Shown in pieces: positions 1-35,224 of a stretch of DNA of 64,000 bases. The translations under genes were made by a program, and so were the position numbers. The stretch spans positions 17,430,879 to 17,494,878 of the forward strand of contig OY997643.1 in assembly GCA_963921795.1 (NCBI GenBank). Direction: 5' to 3'. Below the pieces are notes generated by a model, which was given only the letters and a program-made list of their open reading frames with translations, was not told the DNA's origin and did not search any database. Within the stretch, counting starts at the first letter, position 1; every line of letters begins with the position of its first letter. This stretch comes from Nannobrachium achirus (lineage: Eukaryota; Chordata; Actinopteri; Myctophiformes; Myctophidae).

Positions 1-188
1 TTACCAAGTGACTCTGAGGAGGCATGCGTCATAAGCGAGACATTTCATTTTAATCAATCAATTCACATGATCAGTCGTATTTGTGGTTTCTTGTGGCATC
101 TATACACTAAGATACAAGCACACACTGTACAATGTACACACACATGCTTTGAACAGTCTTTGATTGAATAAATACAATTAATACTCAC

Positions 189-21912
<21,724 letters not shown>

Positions 21913-22008
21913 CTGGAGAGAGAGACAGGGAAACACAGCGGAAGGTGTTCAGTGTGAGCACTACAGTAGAGAGAAACAAACACAGAGGAAGGTGTTCAAT
22001 GTGAGCAC

Positions 22009-22427
22009 TAGGGATGGGACGATATGAACATTTCATATCACGATTATTGTGACAAAAGAAATCGCGATTTACGATATTATCGCGATAATCAAAATCCATT
22101 AACCCGGTGGCGGAACATTTGCCATGAAATAGGCGATCTACAAGCTCACGACGCGTCACATTGTGAACTTGTAGATCGCCTATTTTTTGGCAAAGACATT
22201 TGATAGAGAGTGGAAAAAAAGACTGTATCAAGTACGTATATTATAAGTACATTTTTACCAATTATAGAGTGTTTAAGTGGTACCGGATATGCAGCTAGGC
22301 AAATAAAACGTGAATTGAACCCAGTGCATGACGGAGGACGATATCACGATGTACAAATCTCCACGATACGATTATAGTGAGTGTTTTTTATCACGATAAA
22401 CGATAATATCGCTTATCGTCCCATCCC
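22009..22427. mobile_element. hAT-type MITE (TAGGGATGGGACGATA family)
   Basis: The ends TAGGGATGGGACGATA and TATCGTCCCATCCC are inverted. The flank GTGAGCAC at 22001-22008 is echoed by TGAGCAC at 22428-22434. A hairpin copy at 22126-22186 lies inside. Confidence 0.82.
22126..22186. repeat. Hairpin repeat, full copy with GGCGATC arms
   Basis: AAATAGGCGATCTACAAGCT opposes ACTTGTAGATCGCCTATTTT. Both arms carry GGCG/CGCC where most copies have AGCAG/CTGCT. Confidence 0.88.
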
Positions 22428-22780
22428 TGAGCACTACAGTAGAGAGAGACAGAAACACAGAGGAAGGTGTTTAGTTTAGTGTGAGCACTACAGTATAAGC
22501 CAGAGATCCTGTCCAGGTCAGGACATACTTATATCTACATATCCGGTAAGTAGCATTTACAAAAAGGATGCTTCAGAAGGTCAGACTCTCCCCATCTACC
22601 AAACCATGCAGACATCTACAACCCTAACCCACTGCTCCACTTCCATCTAGATTAGAATAAGGGTCCCCCCCCACATTTACTTTAAATTACCACATATAAA
22701 TGTTGTGAAAATAGGCGAACATGCTTGCAGATCGTCTATTTTCACAATGTTTACCTCATTTGTATGTGATATGTAGCAGA

Positions 22781-22852
22781 GTGACTCGCTGCTGTTGAGT
22801 CCGATGTTGGACTGCAACGCGGGATACCCGGGTTCGAATCCCGGGCGTAACA
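22781..22852 (+). pseudogene. tRNA-like sequence or SINE head
   Basis: CCCGGGTTCGAATCCCGGG forms a perfect T-arm-like hairpin with a B box. The anticodon arm is irregular and no clean acceptor stem is seen, so it is a decayed tRNA or SINE head rather than a working tRNA. Confidence 0.4.
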
Positions 22853-24821
22853 TCAAATAATTTGGGGAACCCCATGATTTGAGAACCTCCGATTTTTTTT
22901 TTACTCCACTGTAATTATTTGAAAACTTTAGTTACTAGTTACTTTGTAGATTTTGAGTACTTGTTCCACCACTGCTTCACAGATGGGGCAGCAGCCCTAG
23001 CTCTCTCTGTGCTTGTAGAGACGAGAGCAGAGCAAACAACGGAACACATCATAGAAGTCTGTCCTCTCCAAAGACTGGAAGGAGGATTAGTCACCCTCCA
23101 TACTGTACAGCAGGGGTATTCAACACAATTGTCCAGGGGGCCACATTGACAGAAACCCAAGGGGCCGGGGGCCGCACTAACGTATCCACCCCCCCAGCTA
23201 TTAATCTAATGAACACTTGAAACAACGGGCACGACCACATTTTCTCTACTACATTTTCACAAACAAGCACATTTTCATCTAACTACATTGCAAAGCAGAA
23301 TACTTTTCAGAATACTTTTCATGTTAATGTGCTTAATTTATGTTCAAGTTGACAACTGTACACATGCTTTCTTGTTACTTAGTGCTAACTACATCACACT
23401 AGTGATGGCCAACCTGGCTTTGATGCTATCTTAGAGTAGATGTCGACCTTATTGACAGTGCACACACAATTGCCTTCTTTGATGCTTTAACGATGCTCAA
23501 CGAGGATCAGGTGGGTCGCAGACACACACACTCCACTCTGCTGCAGTGCTCTGACTGGAGTCTCTTCACTTGAATATGATGGAATATGATTAGGGATTAC
23601 TGTGATTATGGTAAAATGAAGCTCACGTTCCATATCGCGCAAACCATACCTATAACGTTCATTAGTCTCCACGAAAGAAAAAAAATAGATTTTGAATTTT
23701 TTTTTTTTTTTTCAAAAATCTTTTTTTTTTTTTTTTTTTTTTTTTTCAAAATTGCTCCAGGGGCCACAAGGAAGGTCCCCGCGGGCCGCCAGTTGAATAC
23801 CCCTGCTGTACAGTATATCACTGTTTCCCAATTACTGGGTCGCAGTGTTGCCAGATGGGACATGTTGAATTATCATACCGGAGGCACAGAATTATCGTAT
23901 TTGACATGAAACTATCGTACACAGCCAAAAAAGAGAAATCACTCGCGTAAAAACGTAATTTCACCAAAAATATGCGTCTTTAGTGTAAGAAACAACCTTG
24001 TTTGAGACTCCTGCATGACAAAAACGCATCAGATATGCTGCGTTTAGGCAGGCAACTTCCTGGAGCTTACACAAATAAATGCCTGAAACTGGTCTGGAAA
24101 GATACAACCAGTGTTTTTAATGCCTCCAAGTACAGATTGACTGATTTCCTGGCTTATTTTGAGAAGCCAAACCAGATCCCAGATCAGCAGCCAGGGAAAA
24201 TAGTGAATTCACGCTCTTTTTGGTGATATGCCGAAATTATCGTACATTTGGGCATTTTTGTAAATACATATCCCTTTTAATTATTATCTCAAAACATTTT
24301 CATTTTTTTTTTCATGAATTAGAGACAAATTCAGTGTTTTTTCTAAAAATAATTTCATACATCAAACTTTTTTTTAAATTAAATTGATTCCGGATGTCTC
24401 CATCCAGAATCAATGGGGTACATTTATTACAATCAAAGTTTTGGCTTAGGAATGTAACAAAAACATTGTTTAGTCTCCATGGAGTGAGTAATCCAAAGAA
24501 AGGGGGGTGAACTACTCCTTAAAGCCAGAAACAGTGGTTCTCAAAAATAGCAGATATAGCATCTCACGGCACGTCACTTTGTGCCGTACTGCGACCAGGT
24601 ACATTGGTTATTTTTGAAAAATCTTGAAAGAGTCTTAATGGGTTAAGTAAATGTAATGTAACTGGGTAAATGTAACTGAAAACTGTGGATATGGACGTTC
24701 TTCAGTGTGAGCAATAAAGCAGATAGGACTTAAGGAGAGATAAGGTGTGCTGGGGGAGAGGAAAGAGATGAAACAGGAAAGAATGCTGCCCAAGATTCAA
24801 GGACAAAATTAAAGGCTGGAT

Positions 24822-25752
24822 TTTTTTTTTTTTTTTTTTTTTGATTTTTTTTATTTCAGTTTAGGCAACTTGTACAAATATAACAAACATATTTTCACAA
24901 CTGTTTTTCCTTACACATTTTTCAGCTGTATACCACTTGTAGAAAAAAAAGAAATAGAAATTATTTGGCAAAAAAGCAAAACAAACTAACAAACAAAAAG
25001 CACATTCGAAAAACGCACATTAGGAATATATAATACAGTAGAACAGTGTATTCTATGTGAATACTATGTGAATATGGCAGAGGAGAGAGAGTCTAAGTGG
25101 GAAGGTATTGAAAGAGCTGGGGCAGAATGAGAAATCAAAGCATTTATATTTGAGGGAACACAAGAAGTTTGATCCATCAAAATTGGTGTAGCTGGAGTCC
25201 ATCTTTTAAAGAACAAGTCCGATTGAAGTCTTAGAGCGTAAGTAATTTGTTCCACTTGATAAATTTCACGTACCTTAACCACCCACATGTTGTATGTTGG
25301 TGGGTCCGGTTTCAACCACTTAATTGTAATACATTTTATGGCCGCTGTGAGTAGTATATGGAGTAAATATATTTTGGCTCTGCCCTCTATTCCCTCAGGT
25401 ACCATTCCCAACAAATTACCATGGGATCAACATCAAAAGCTTGACCAAAGACTTCCTTCAGTGCCTCAGAGATCTCCTTCCAAAATAGTCTTAATTTGGG
25501 ACAGGTCCAAAATATATGAGTGTGGTTACCAATATGTTCCCCGCAGTCCCTCCAGCACATATTAGAATGAGTCGGTCCCATTTTAGCCACAATCACCGGC
25601 GTCCTAAAAAATCTAGTTATCACTTTCCATTTGAATTCCCTCCAAGTATTCGAATGGAATTTTGTTTTTAAAGCAGCCCCCCCCCCCCCTCCCCTCCCCT
25701 CCCCCAAGATCAGGGCCCACTTGAAAATGCCACAGTGTTCACGGACACCCAC
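24822..25752 (-). pseudogene. L1/Tx1-like LINE ORF2 C-terminal fragment with poly(A) tail
   Basis: A poly-T block at 24820-24842 is the poly(A) tail of a minus-strand insertion. Upstream, 25064-25752 encodes MCWRDCGEHIGNHTHIFWTC followed by PKLRLFWKEI, the same CCHC knuckle as at 9765-10712, with a frame change near 25400. The reverse-transcriptase core is missing. It is a 5'-truncated relic. Confidence 0.85.
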
Positions 25753-25854
25753 TCATCTAACCCAGTGGTTCTCTGGGTTGGGACCCAGATGAATAGCTTA
25801 ATGTGCAACATTATTTTCTCACTCAACAGTAAACAAACCAATTGTTTAAGTCTA

Positions 25855-26545
<691 letters not shown>

Positions 26546-26650
26546 GGGTTACTATCTGCACATTTCTAAAGTGAAAATTGAAGGACTTTTTAATATCTCA
26601 AAAATGACAAATTAAACATTGTCCAAATTGTCAAATATTAGAGGCAGAAA

Positions 26651-26736
26651 TTGTGAAAACAGCAGATCTACATGCTCACAACGCCTCAAAACGCAGGGAG
26701 TTGTGAGCATGTACAGTAGATCTGCTATTTTCACAG
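26651..26736. repeat. Hairpin repeat, full copy with CATGCTC arms
   Basis: TGTGAAAACAGCAGATCTAC and CATGCTCACAAC oppose GTTGTGAGCATG and AGATCTGCTATTTTCACA. Both arms share CATG, as does the related half copy at 19437. Confidence 0.85.
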
Positions 26737-26756
26737 TAGAACCGTGTTATACAAAA

Positions 26757-27451
<695 letters not shown>

Positions 27452-27735
27452 ATGTAATGCCTCAACTCTTAGTGCTCATAGGGTGGAGGGTCCCCCTCAT
27501 CTAACCCACAGGGTGCTTCTGGCTAGTTACATGCATGGGTAGGCAATCTGGGCATGTTTATTTTAATGACAATAATGACCTATCGATAGGCTTCAGGATT
27601 GGATCAATGAATTTATTTTTGCGAGAAATCTTGTTTGTTTTGCCAATTATTTGGAATCTCCTGAGGGCTCACTGGCTGGGAATCACAGCACTACAGATGA
27701 GAGAGATAAGGAAGAATGAAGAATGGAGAAGAGAG

Positions 27736-28224
27736 CAGGGGCGTCAATTGGGTATGGCAGGGGTATGCAGCTGCCATACCCAGGGGGGGGGGGGAATAAA
27801 AGTTACTTTTATATAAAAATCCATGAATGTCTCTTTGTCTATCTGTTCTGGTTATTATGTTGTTAGATTACAGTAAAATAACTACAAATGCAAAATGTAA
27901 CAAACTGGTCACTTTAACAAGGTATTATAATTATATTCTCCACACTTTGACAAGATGGTATATTCCCAGGTTCTGCAGGTCAGCTGCACAGGTGCAATGC
28001 ATTATTGTTAATTGTGGCACGTTTACTAACATGACAAGTTTAGCTGCACTTGAACAACCGCCATATCCAGCCCAAGAAACGTGGAGAAAAATAGAATGTA
28101 CTTCTTAAAATAAATGTATCATGCCTGTTGCTAAGGTATGGCAACATGACTGGTGTCTTGTCGCGTGCGTGCAAGACACCAGTCATGTTGCCATACCTTA
28201 GCTTTTTCTGAACTGACGCCACTG
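27736..28224. mobile_element. hAT MITE with 8-bp duplication and a CpG-loop hairpin
   Basis: The ends CAGGGGCGTC and GACGCCACTG are flanked by GAAGAGAG at 27728-27735 and 28225-28232. Internal palindrome 28130-28203 has long arms (CTAAGGTATGGCAACATGAC...) around a GTGCGTGC-type loop. A related copy is at 56627-57080. Confidence 0.88.
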
Positions 28225-28299
28225 GAAGAGAGATGGAACAGGAAACCTCTGCCAGAGGTTCAGGCTGGATGTTTCAAACAAAGAGAGCGGAAACAAAAG

Positions 28300-29900
28300 A
28301 ATGACTTGGTTTCACTTTCAACATGACATGGAGAGACCCTCTGAGACATAAAACCCTTTTTTAAGACATAACAACTGAGAAAAACAAGCATGTCTGACTG
28401 TACCATGTGCTGTTTACATTTCTGACTAACAAAGTATTCAATCAATAAAAACAAAATAAAAACTCGTGTTTTTTTATACAAAATGAAATTAGAGGAATGA
28501 TCCGGGTACTCACGAATAACAGGAGGAAAAAGTTATGAATAAAAAGTCTCCTTTATTCAAATGTTTGAACCAACATGTTTAATCAGTCTTCATCAGCAGA
28601 ATCAAAAACAAACAAACACTGTGTTTGTTTGTTTTTTGTTTTCATTCTTTTTACAGACCCGGATCCGTCCTCTACTTTTTATGAGATTAGATAATGTTGT
28701 TGAGCAATATGAGATTAGAACTAACTCCTAGGAAACTGCACGTCTGCTGCAAAAGTAACTAAGTACATTTACTTAAGTACAGTACTTAGGAGGTATTTGT
28801 ACTTTACTTGAGTATTTCCAATTTCCAATACTTTTACTTCTACTCCACTACATCTAGGATCCAAATACTGTACTTTCACTCCACTACAATTATTTTTAAA
28901 CTTCAGTTAGTTACTTTGCAGATATAAATTATATTAATATTACAAAACACTTTTCTTCTCTTTTTTCTCTGTGTTCTGAATAGGTGTTTCCTATTAAGAA
29001 GATATGTGTTAATTCTGTTGAACTTTTGTTTCTAGCTTTTTACTGAATTAAAATTTAAAATGTGTTTCATGTGCTCTGAATTGCCTAAACCTGCCTTGCC
29101 TAGAAGGAACAGAAGGTCTCTTGGAAGAGGAGATTTTGTCCAACTAAAAGATGAAATAATCGAATGCACTGGTTCTCAGAGTGAGGTTTGGGGACCCTGA
29201 AGGGTGATTGAGGGGTTTCAGGGGGTCCCCCAGCAAAAAGAGGAACAGTTATATTTTCGATGAATTGCCCAGCCCTACCAAGAAGGCAAAGATACAAAGC
29301 TAAACAAATGAGACCACAATGCAAAGCACAAAATTAATGTGTGCTAAAAACATGCAGACTGCAGACTAGAGTGAGAAATCCTGTGAAATATATTGGAAGG
29401 AGGGGGAGAAGAGGCTGATACTTCATCATATAACAGTGTCACGCAAAAGCAGCAAAAATAGTCGATCTACAAGTTTGTAGATGGACAGTTGGGGATTCAA
29501 CGGGAGAGATCATTATATCATTTTTTATTACATGCCCAAAATAGTGAAGCCATATTGAAAGCGGTTAAGTGTGTCAGTGAGTTTTGTAAATCTTTAACCA
29601 AGTATTAACAAAAGGTTTATGACTAAATATAAATTATTAACTAAGTCTTTTTTTCCCATTTCCTGAAAATTAATGGCATAGTGGACATAAAGGTGTCCAC
29701 CCGATTAGTGACAATATCCACATTAATTGCTCTACCTTCCATGCAGTTATCTGGCTGGATTTCCAGGTAACTGTGTGTGAATGGAAGTTTATATAAATTG
29801 AAGGAGAAATATAGAATCATAGGAAAATACTTTAAAACAGCGGAACCTAACCTTTTCTGGTCAAGGAAGGCCCACTTTGGAAAGTTTGGAAAGCGTTTGC
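28300..29900. other. Intergenic stretch, few recognised repeats
   Basis: Holds a CTGATGAAGACTGATTAAAC fragment (reverse, about 28570-28600), a hAT fragment (28740-28925, AGTAC-rich), a hAT-like GGGGTCCCCCAGC piece near 29220 and a decayed hairpin at 29455. No exon is seen. Confidence 0.5.
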
Positions 29901-29999
29901 GACCCTCCCATCCGACCACTTAATGTTGTGAGGTGGGATGGGTGGGCCACGTGTTTATTCTTTTTTTTTCTTTTTTGTGGCTTTTATGCCTTTATTGAT

Positions 30000-30168
30000 A
30001 GTATACAGTAGACTGACAGGAAATGGGGAGAGAGAGAGACGGGGAGTGACACGCGGCAAAGGCCGTCCGGATCGGGAACCGAACCGGCGACGCCGCGGCG
30101 GCAACCATGCCTATGTGGCGGTGCCTATGTGGTATGCGCCTTGACCAGTAGGCAACCGGACGCCCCCC
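30000..30168 (-). mobile_element. Probable tRNA-derived SINE
   Basis: GACTGACAGGAAATGGGGAG, then GGGAACCGAACCGGCGAC and a GCGGCG stretch resemble a common fish SINE read in reverse. Family inferred from memory. Confidence 0.5.
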
Positions 30169-30640
30169 ACATGTTTATTCTGATGATCAATCAAAGTGAG
30201 TTCTGGCGTCAGATCAATGGAACTAAAGTAGTATACATGAAGTTCCTTTTTATTAGTAACACAATGAAAACTATGTTTAGGTTCCAAGACAGGCAGCCTG
30301 TGGATAGCTTTAGAGCACAGCTCAAGACATATTTCTTACTGATGTTTTAAATGTTCTTTAATGTTTTATGTTTTTCTTTTTTCTGCTTTATTGTAATCAT
30401 GTGTATTTTTTCTGTTAAGTACTTCATTTTTCTGCTCTGTATGATTAGATTATAATTACTACAAGTGTTATTATTATTATTTTCTTTATTTATATTTAAA
30501 CTATTTTTTATCAATGTCAAACTTTTATATTATCGTTAAATGCTGTTTTGCCAATAATTTGGGGGCCCATTTGCAACATCCTAATGGCCCACTGGTGGGC
30601 CACCAGTGGGCCCAGGCCCACAGGTTGGGAATCGCTGCTT

Positions 30641-31000
30641 TAAAATGTTTAATAACCAACTACAGGTATGTGTTATTAAAATGTTTAATAACCAACTAGC
30701 GGTATGTGTTATTAAAATGTTTAATAACCAACTACCGCTATGTGTTATTAAAATGTTTAATAACCAACTACCGCTATGTGTTATTAGAATGTTTAATAAC
30801 CAACTACCGCTATGTGTTATTAAAATGTTTAATAACCAACTACCACTATGTGTTATTAAAATGTTTAATAACCAACTACCGCTATGTGTTATTAAAATGT
30901 TTAATAACCAACTACCGCTATGTGTTATTAAAATGTTTAATAACCAACTACCGCTATGTGTTATTAAAATGTTTAAAAAACAACTATCGGTATGTGTTAT
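30641..31000. repeat. 36-bp minisatellite, ten copies
   Basis: AATGTTTAATAACCAACT recurs every 36 bp from 30643 to 30967. The unit is a multiple of three, so it produces spurious open frames. There are no spacers, hence not CRISPR. Confidence 0.95.
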
Positions 31001-31202
31001 TCAGAGATGACTGGAAGAGAAGAGGAAAAAAGGCAGAGAGCAACATACAGTAAATCAAAGTGACCTACTAACTGCTAATCAGTTTAAGTGTGTCAGAACG
31101 TTGGTGAATCAACAGAGAGCTGCTTCACATGTTGAGAAGAAAGAAGATAGAACCCAGCTCTAATGGAGTTTACTGGGTGAATGAGGCCATGAAACTCTAA
31201 GC

Positions 31203-31580
31203 CATGGGTCTTCAACGTTTTCAGGCCAAGGACCCCTTAGTTGAGAGAGAGATGAAGCAGGGACCCCCACAACCTTTTCATAGATTCCATATAGTTTCAT
31301 CTTTTGACAGCACAGTGTATTTTGGATTCATGTCAATTTGTGTTTTCAGATATTTAACCACTTGAGCCGTCATAACCTAATAAACTTGACCTTTCACTCT
31401 GTACTTATTGTCTTATTCTGCTCTTTTTCTCCTCTACACCAAACCTCTTTGCCAAAAATAGCTACAGTTCTTAGAATATGGACACTAGAGTTCAAGTTGT
31501 TAATATAAAAAGGATTGGAAGATTTGGAGGACCCCCTGTAGTAACTCTAGGGGTCCCGGACCCCCTGTTGAAGACCCCTG
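31203..31580. mobile_element. hAT-type MITE (CAGGGGTCTTCAAC family)
   Basis: Left end CATGGGTCTTCAACG, right end GTTGAAGACCCCTG. Flanks CTCTAAGC (31195-31202) and CTCTAGGC (31581-31588) match at 7 of 8 bases. This copy has the motif TTGCCAAAAATAGC but no hairpin beyond it. Confidence 0.87.
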
Positions 31581-31678
31581 CTCTAGGCTGTTTGTTTTCC
31601 AGTTCAGCTTCAAACCTACAGCAGATTAATAAGACCTGCAACGCATTATCACATTAACCATTGTTTTATGCTATGAAA

Positions 31679-31727
31679 AAATAGCAGATATAAAAGCTCA
31701 CAGCTAGCTTGTAGATCTGCTATTTTT
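31679..31727. repeat. Hairpin repeat, short copy
   Basis: AAAAATAGCAGATATAAAAG opposes AGCTTGTAGATCTGCTATTT with a very short middle. Confidence 0.78.
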
Positions 31728-31963
31728 GAAAAACCGGTTGAAAAATCGATTCTATAAATGTCTTAAATCCTTCTTCTAAATCAGTGGTTCTCAAACCTTT
31801 TCATGTCAAGGACCCCCAAAATTAAAAATGTGTCCACGAATCTCAAAATATGTTGTTCCAGGGACCCCCCAGAAGCAAAGATTTGAGTTACATTTTTAAT
31901 TTTGCTTTAAAAAGAGATATAGGCCTATTCAAAGATTTGCAAAAAAAAAAAAACATTTTTTCA

Positions 31964-32036
31964 AAAAATTGCAGATCTACAAGCTCAGAGCACAGCTCGG
32001 TGCCGCGCTATGAGCTTGTATATCTGCTATTTTTTT
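31964..32036. repeat. Hairpin repeat, full copy
   Basis: TTGCAGATCTACAAGCTCAG opposes ATGAGCTTGTATATCTGCTA, with a GCTCGGTGCCGCGC middle shared with the 47140 copy. Confidence 0.82.
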
Positions 32037-32329
32037 AATAGCTAAAGCATAAAATAAAGCAGACTAGGTGAAGCTGAAGCTAATCAAACTCATAATGAGT
32101 CAATGGCTGGAGTCAAAGTGGAGTAAACAGTGCTTATGTATATTGTTATGTATATTAGTTCTATGCCATTCAGACACACTGGTCCTCCACATGGCCGTGT
32201 AGGACGCGAGGAGTGGAATGCACCCCGTTTTTTGCATCTACATTTCAAATGTGTCGGACTTCACACGCTTCAGCGCCTACAACGCGCCCCAATATGTACG
32301 CTCCACCCCTTAATAAAAATTATATAAAT

Positions 32330-32759
32330 TAGAGATGTTACCGATCAATCGGCAATGGATCGGATCGGGCCGATCAAAGCGTGATCGGCGATAATCGGTG
32401 GTTTAGATCAAAAGGTAAATTCACCGATCCGATCCGATCGGTGCATCCGATCAACCAGCCGATCAGTATGCCCACTTGAGGCCATTTTGGGGTATTGATT
32501 TCCACAGTGCTGAAGGAATAATTAGTTACTGCTATGATAATAAATACATAGTAATGCTGGTAAATAACTATAAGGCAAATATATAAATGAATTCATGAGT
32601 GAATTAATTAATTAAAGTTAAAACATTAACATTTAGAAAATATAAATAATATATAAATAATAACTTGATCGGATCGGTGATTGATCGGTATCGGGTGATC
32701 AAACTTTTGTAATCGGTGCTCGGTGATCGGTTCCAAAAAACCTGATCGGACCATCCCTA
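32330..32759. mobile_element. hAT-type MITE with 8-bp target duplication
   Basis: Left TAGAGATGTTACCGATC, right GATCGGACCATCCCTA. The perfect duplication ATATAAAT is at 32322-32329 and 32760-32767. The interior is rich in GATCGG. Confidence 0.85.
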
Positions 32760-34018
32760 ATATAAATACAATTTAGCTACCTGGGAGGCATCCTTACTAG
32801 ATGGAGCAGCGGCTCTCCCAGGTGAATGAACTTCCATCCCTGTCCCTAAGGGACAAAATGAGTTTTGTCTTGTCCACTTCTTGTATCCACGATCTTATAC
32901 TTTCCGCCATAACTGTGAGTAGGAACAAAGATTGCTTGGTATATCTAGAGCTTTAACTTCTGACTCGTGCACTCTTTTCATGACAACAGTGCGAGGTTGA
33001 GTGTTTCTCAACAGTCGAATTTATACGGATGAATTGGAAACGATTCTAAGGATTATGCGAATAATTGTCAGGTGAATACGTACGATTATTGTAACAGGCC
33101 TAGCATGTCTTACAAGGAAAAAGAACACCGTCTGAAAGCTAGAAGACGTATCAGTTTCATGCTGTCCAATGTCACCCTGTCATCCAACTGGGCCGTCTGG
33201 TAGAGCCGGCTGGGTGAGTTCAGTTTGGAATTAACCCCCCCTGAGGCATTTCTGTGAGTTGACGGGAGTGTCATTGTAGGCTACTGCTTATAAGGTCATC
33301 TTATACGTAGTCACACCAGGACTGTTGTGTAACTTGTGTTTATGTGTTGCTCGCCAACACTTACAGATGTTCAGCTGACACTGCGTGAAATCTACCATTT
33401 TCATATCTGGTTGTTAAGACCAGACCTGTATACATTTGATTAACCCTTAGAAACCTGGTTCTCAACAAGTGAGTTGGTACACAATCAAGTGAGTGTCTGA
33501 TGATACATACAAAATATCACTACTGTCTACTGCTACTACTACAACTAGTAATGGCCATAAAAGGCATCAGACAAAGCTCACCACTTTGATGAAACCCACC
33601 CCTATTAACCTCTTACTGTCAAGGACCCCCACTTTGGTGTTCATCAGTGCACAGAGAATCATTTGAGACAAATATACAGTATGTATTTTTTTTAACCTCT
33701 GGGACACCTAACGACACAGCAAACTCCTCAGTGTTTATTTTTAAAATGGAACCAAATGGAACTCTTATGGGTGAATTTGGTTCCATTTGTACACTCTTAC
33801 AGACCCGTAAGGGAACTTTGAGAACCATGGTGGTGTTCATTGTTATGATTTACAAACTATTTGTTTTATGGTTAAAATCAGGTTATCTTATGAGAATGTT
33901 ATTTTTTTTTTTATTATAAAAGACCTTTAGGTTTAGCATTAAATTAGCATTATACAGGTTGTAGCTTCTTATGACAAACCATAAATAACTCCAAACTTCT
34001 GTAAGTTTCACTCACTCA

Positions 34019-34128
<110 letters not shown>

Positions 34129-34168
34129 GACAGTGTGGCCTATAATACTCTAGGGTTTAGGCTAACAT

Positions 34169-34648
34169 CAGTGGTAGAAAATGTACAACTTTTATAAGTA
34201 AAGTAGTAAAAGTAAAAGTATCAATACTGCAATGTAGAAATATTCTGTTACAAGTAAAAGTCCAGAATTAAAAATGGACTTGAGTAAAAGCACAAAAGTA
34301 TTGGCATGAAAATGTACTTAAAGTACCAAAAGTAAAAGTACTCATTGTGCAGAATGTCCCATTTCACAAAAAGTTCAAAATGTATAAAAAATCTTTTACT
34401 GAGCTTGTAGATCTGCTACTTTCAAATGGCAGAAATATCTGAAGTGGTTAGTGTGTTTTGTAATATTATAATAATCAAAATCTACAAAGTAACTAGTAGC
34501 CTAACTAAACTAAAGTTTTCAAATAATTGTAGTGTAGGCCTAATAAAAGTAGTGGAGTAGAAGTCAAATGATTGGAAATTGGAAATACTAAAGTAAATAC
34601 AGCAGCCTATTGACTTGAGTAAATGTATTCAGTTACTTTATACCACTG
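34169..34648. mobile_element. hAT-type MITE (AGTAAAAGTA-rich family)
   Basis: Ends CAGTGGTAGAAAATGTAC and TTACTTTATACCACTG. Fragments of the same family lie at 28740-28925, 45716-45900 and 45957-46089. A hairpin half-copy is at 34396-34424. Confidence 0.75.
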
Positions 34649-34651
34649 GCT

Positions 34652-34880
34652 TTGTTTGATTGATAGAAGAATTAGAAGGTTGCATCAAAAAAGTACTGTT
34701 TCATGACAGTATAGTTCACTGGTACAAGGTCTACTAAAAGGAGATCCTATAAGCTTCTCAGCTTATGTACAAGGAACCACTTTATGTATCTCATACAAGT
34801 AACATTGAAAGACAGACGGATAGAACACAGTATAGTAGCCTATGCATAGGAAATTATCAATATAAAACAAAAGGGGTAAA
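34652..34880 (-). mobile_element. LINE 3' UTR fragment, same family as 1087-2690
   Basis: It begins with TTGATTGAT and shares CACTGGTACAAGGTCTACTA and AAAGGAGATCC with the 3' UTR at 1100-1300. It sits directly against the right end of the hAT element ending at 34648. Confidence 0.8.
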
Positions 34881-35224
34881 ATAAAGGAGAATAAGATATA
34901 GGCTATAGAAGATATTTACAGTGTAAAAGAGGGCCGGCTGACATTATATAAAACCATAACGACGACAACACATACAGCAGTTTAATCAAATCTTTCACAG
35001 TCAGACACAAGTGACTTGACTTACCTCTGAATGAACCAACCGTGTTGCTGCGCGTCTGTTTGTAAGAACGTCTCTCCAACAAGTCTCTGGGTAATATTAT
35101 CCTATATGTTCAGGTTGTTTAACACAACCACTGACTACAACTACACACCACTGTCATCACTTTCACGTTCATGTAGAAACAAACAAACAAGCGTTTAGTT
35201 TATGACTGGAACACATCCTGCTGT

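Noticed and set aside
22781-22852. Functional tRNA gene
   Set aside because: The T-arm is good, but the anticodon and acceptor stems do not fold properly; a decayed tRNA or SINE head is more likely.
24002-24226. Frame encoding KNASDMLRLGRQLPGAYTNK
   Set aside because: It looks protein-like, but I recognise no family and find no splice context; the flanks (AATTATCGTA repeats) suggest a repeat.
30641-31000. CRISPR-like array
   Set aside because: The repeats abut one another with no unique spacers, and this is a vertebrate genome.
30606-31053. Two overlapping repetitive frames (CVIKMFNNQLP... and KCLITNYRYVLL...)
   Set aside because: They come from the 36-bp minisatellite; two frames are equally open, so neither is evidence for a gene.
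32775-32905. Small minus-strand frame MAESIRSWIQEVD...
   Set aside because: The segment contains phrases (GGAGCAGCGGCTCT, ATCCTTACTAGATG) of a widely dispersed fish repeat and ends quickly; no splice partners were found.
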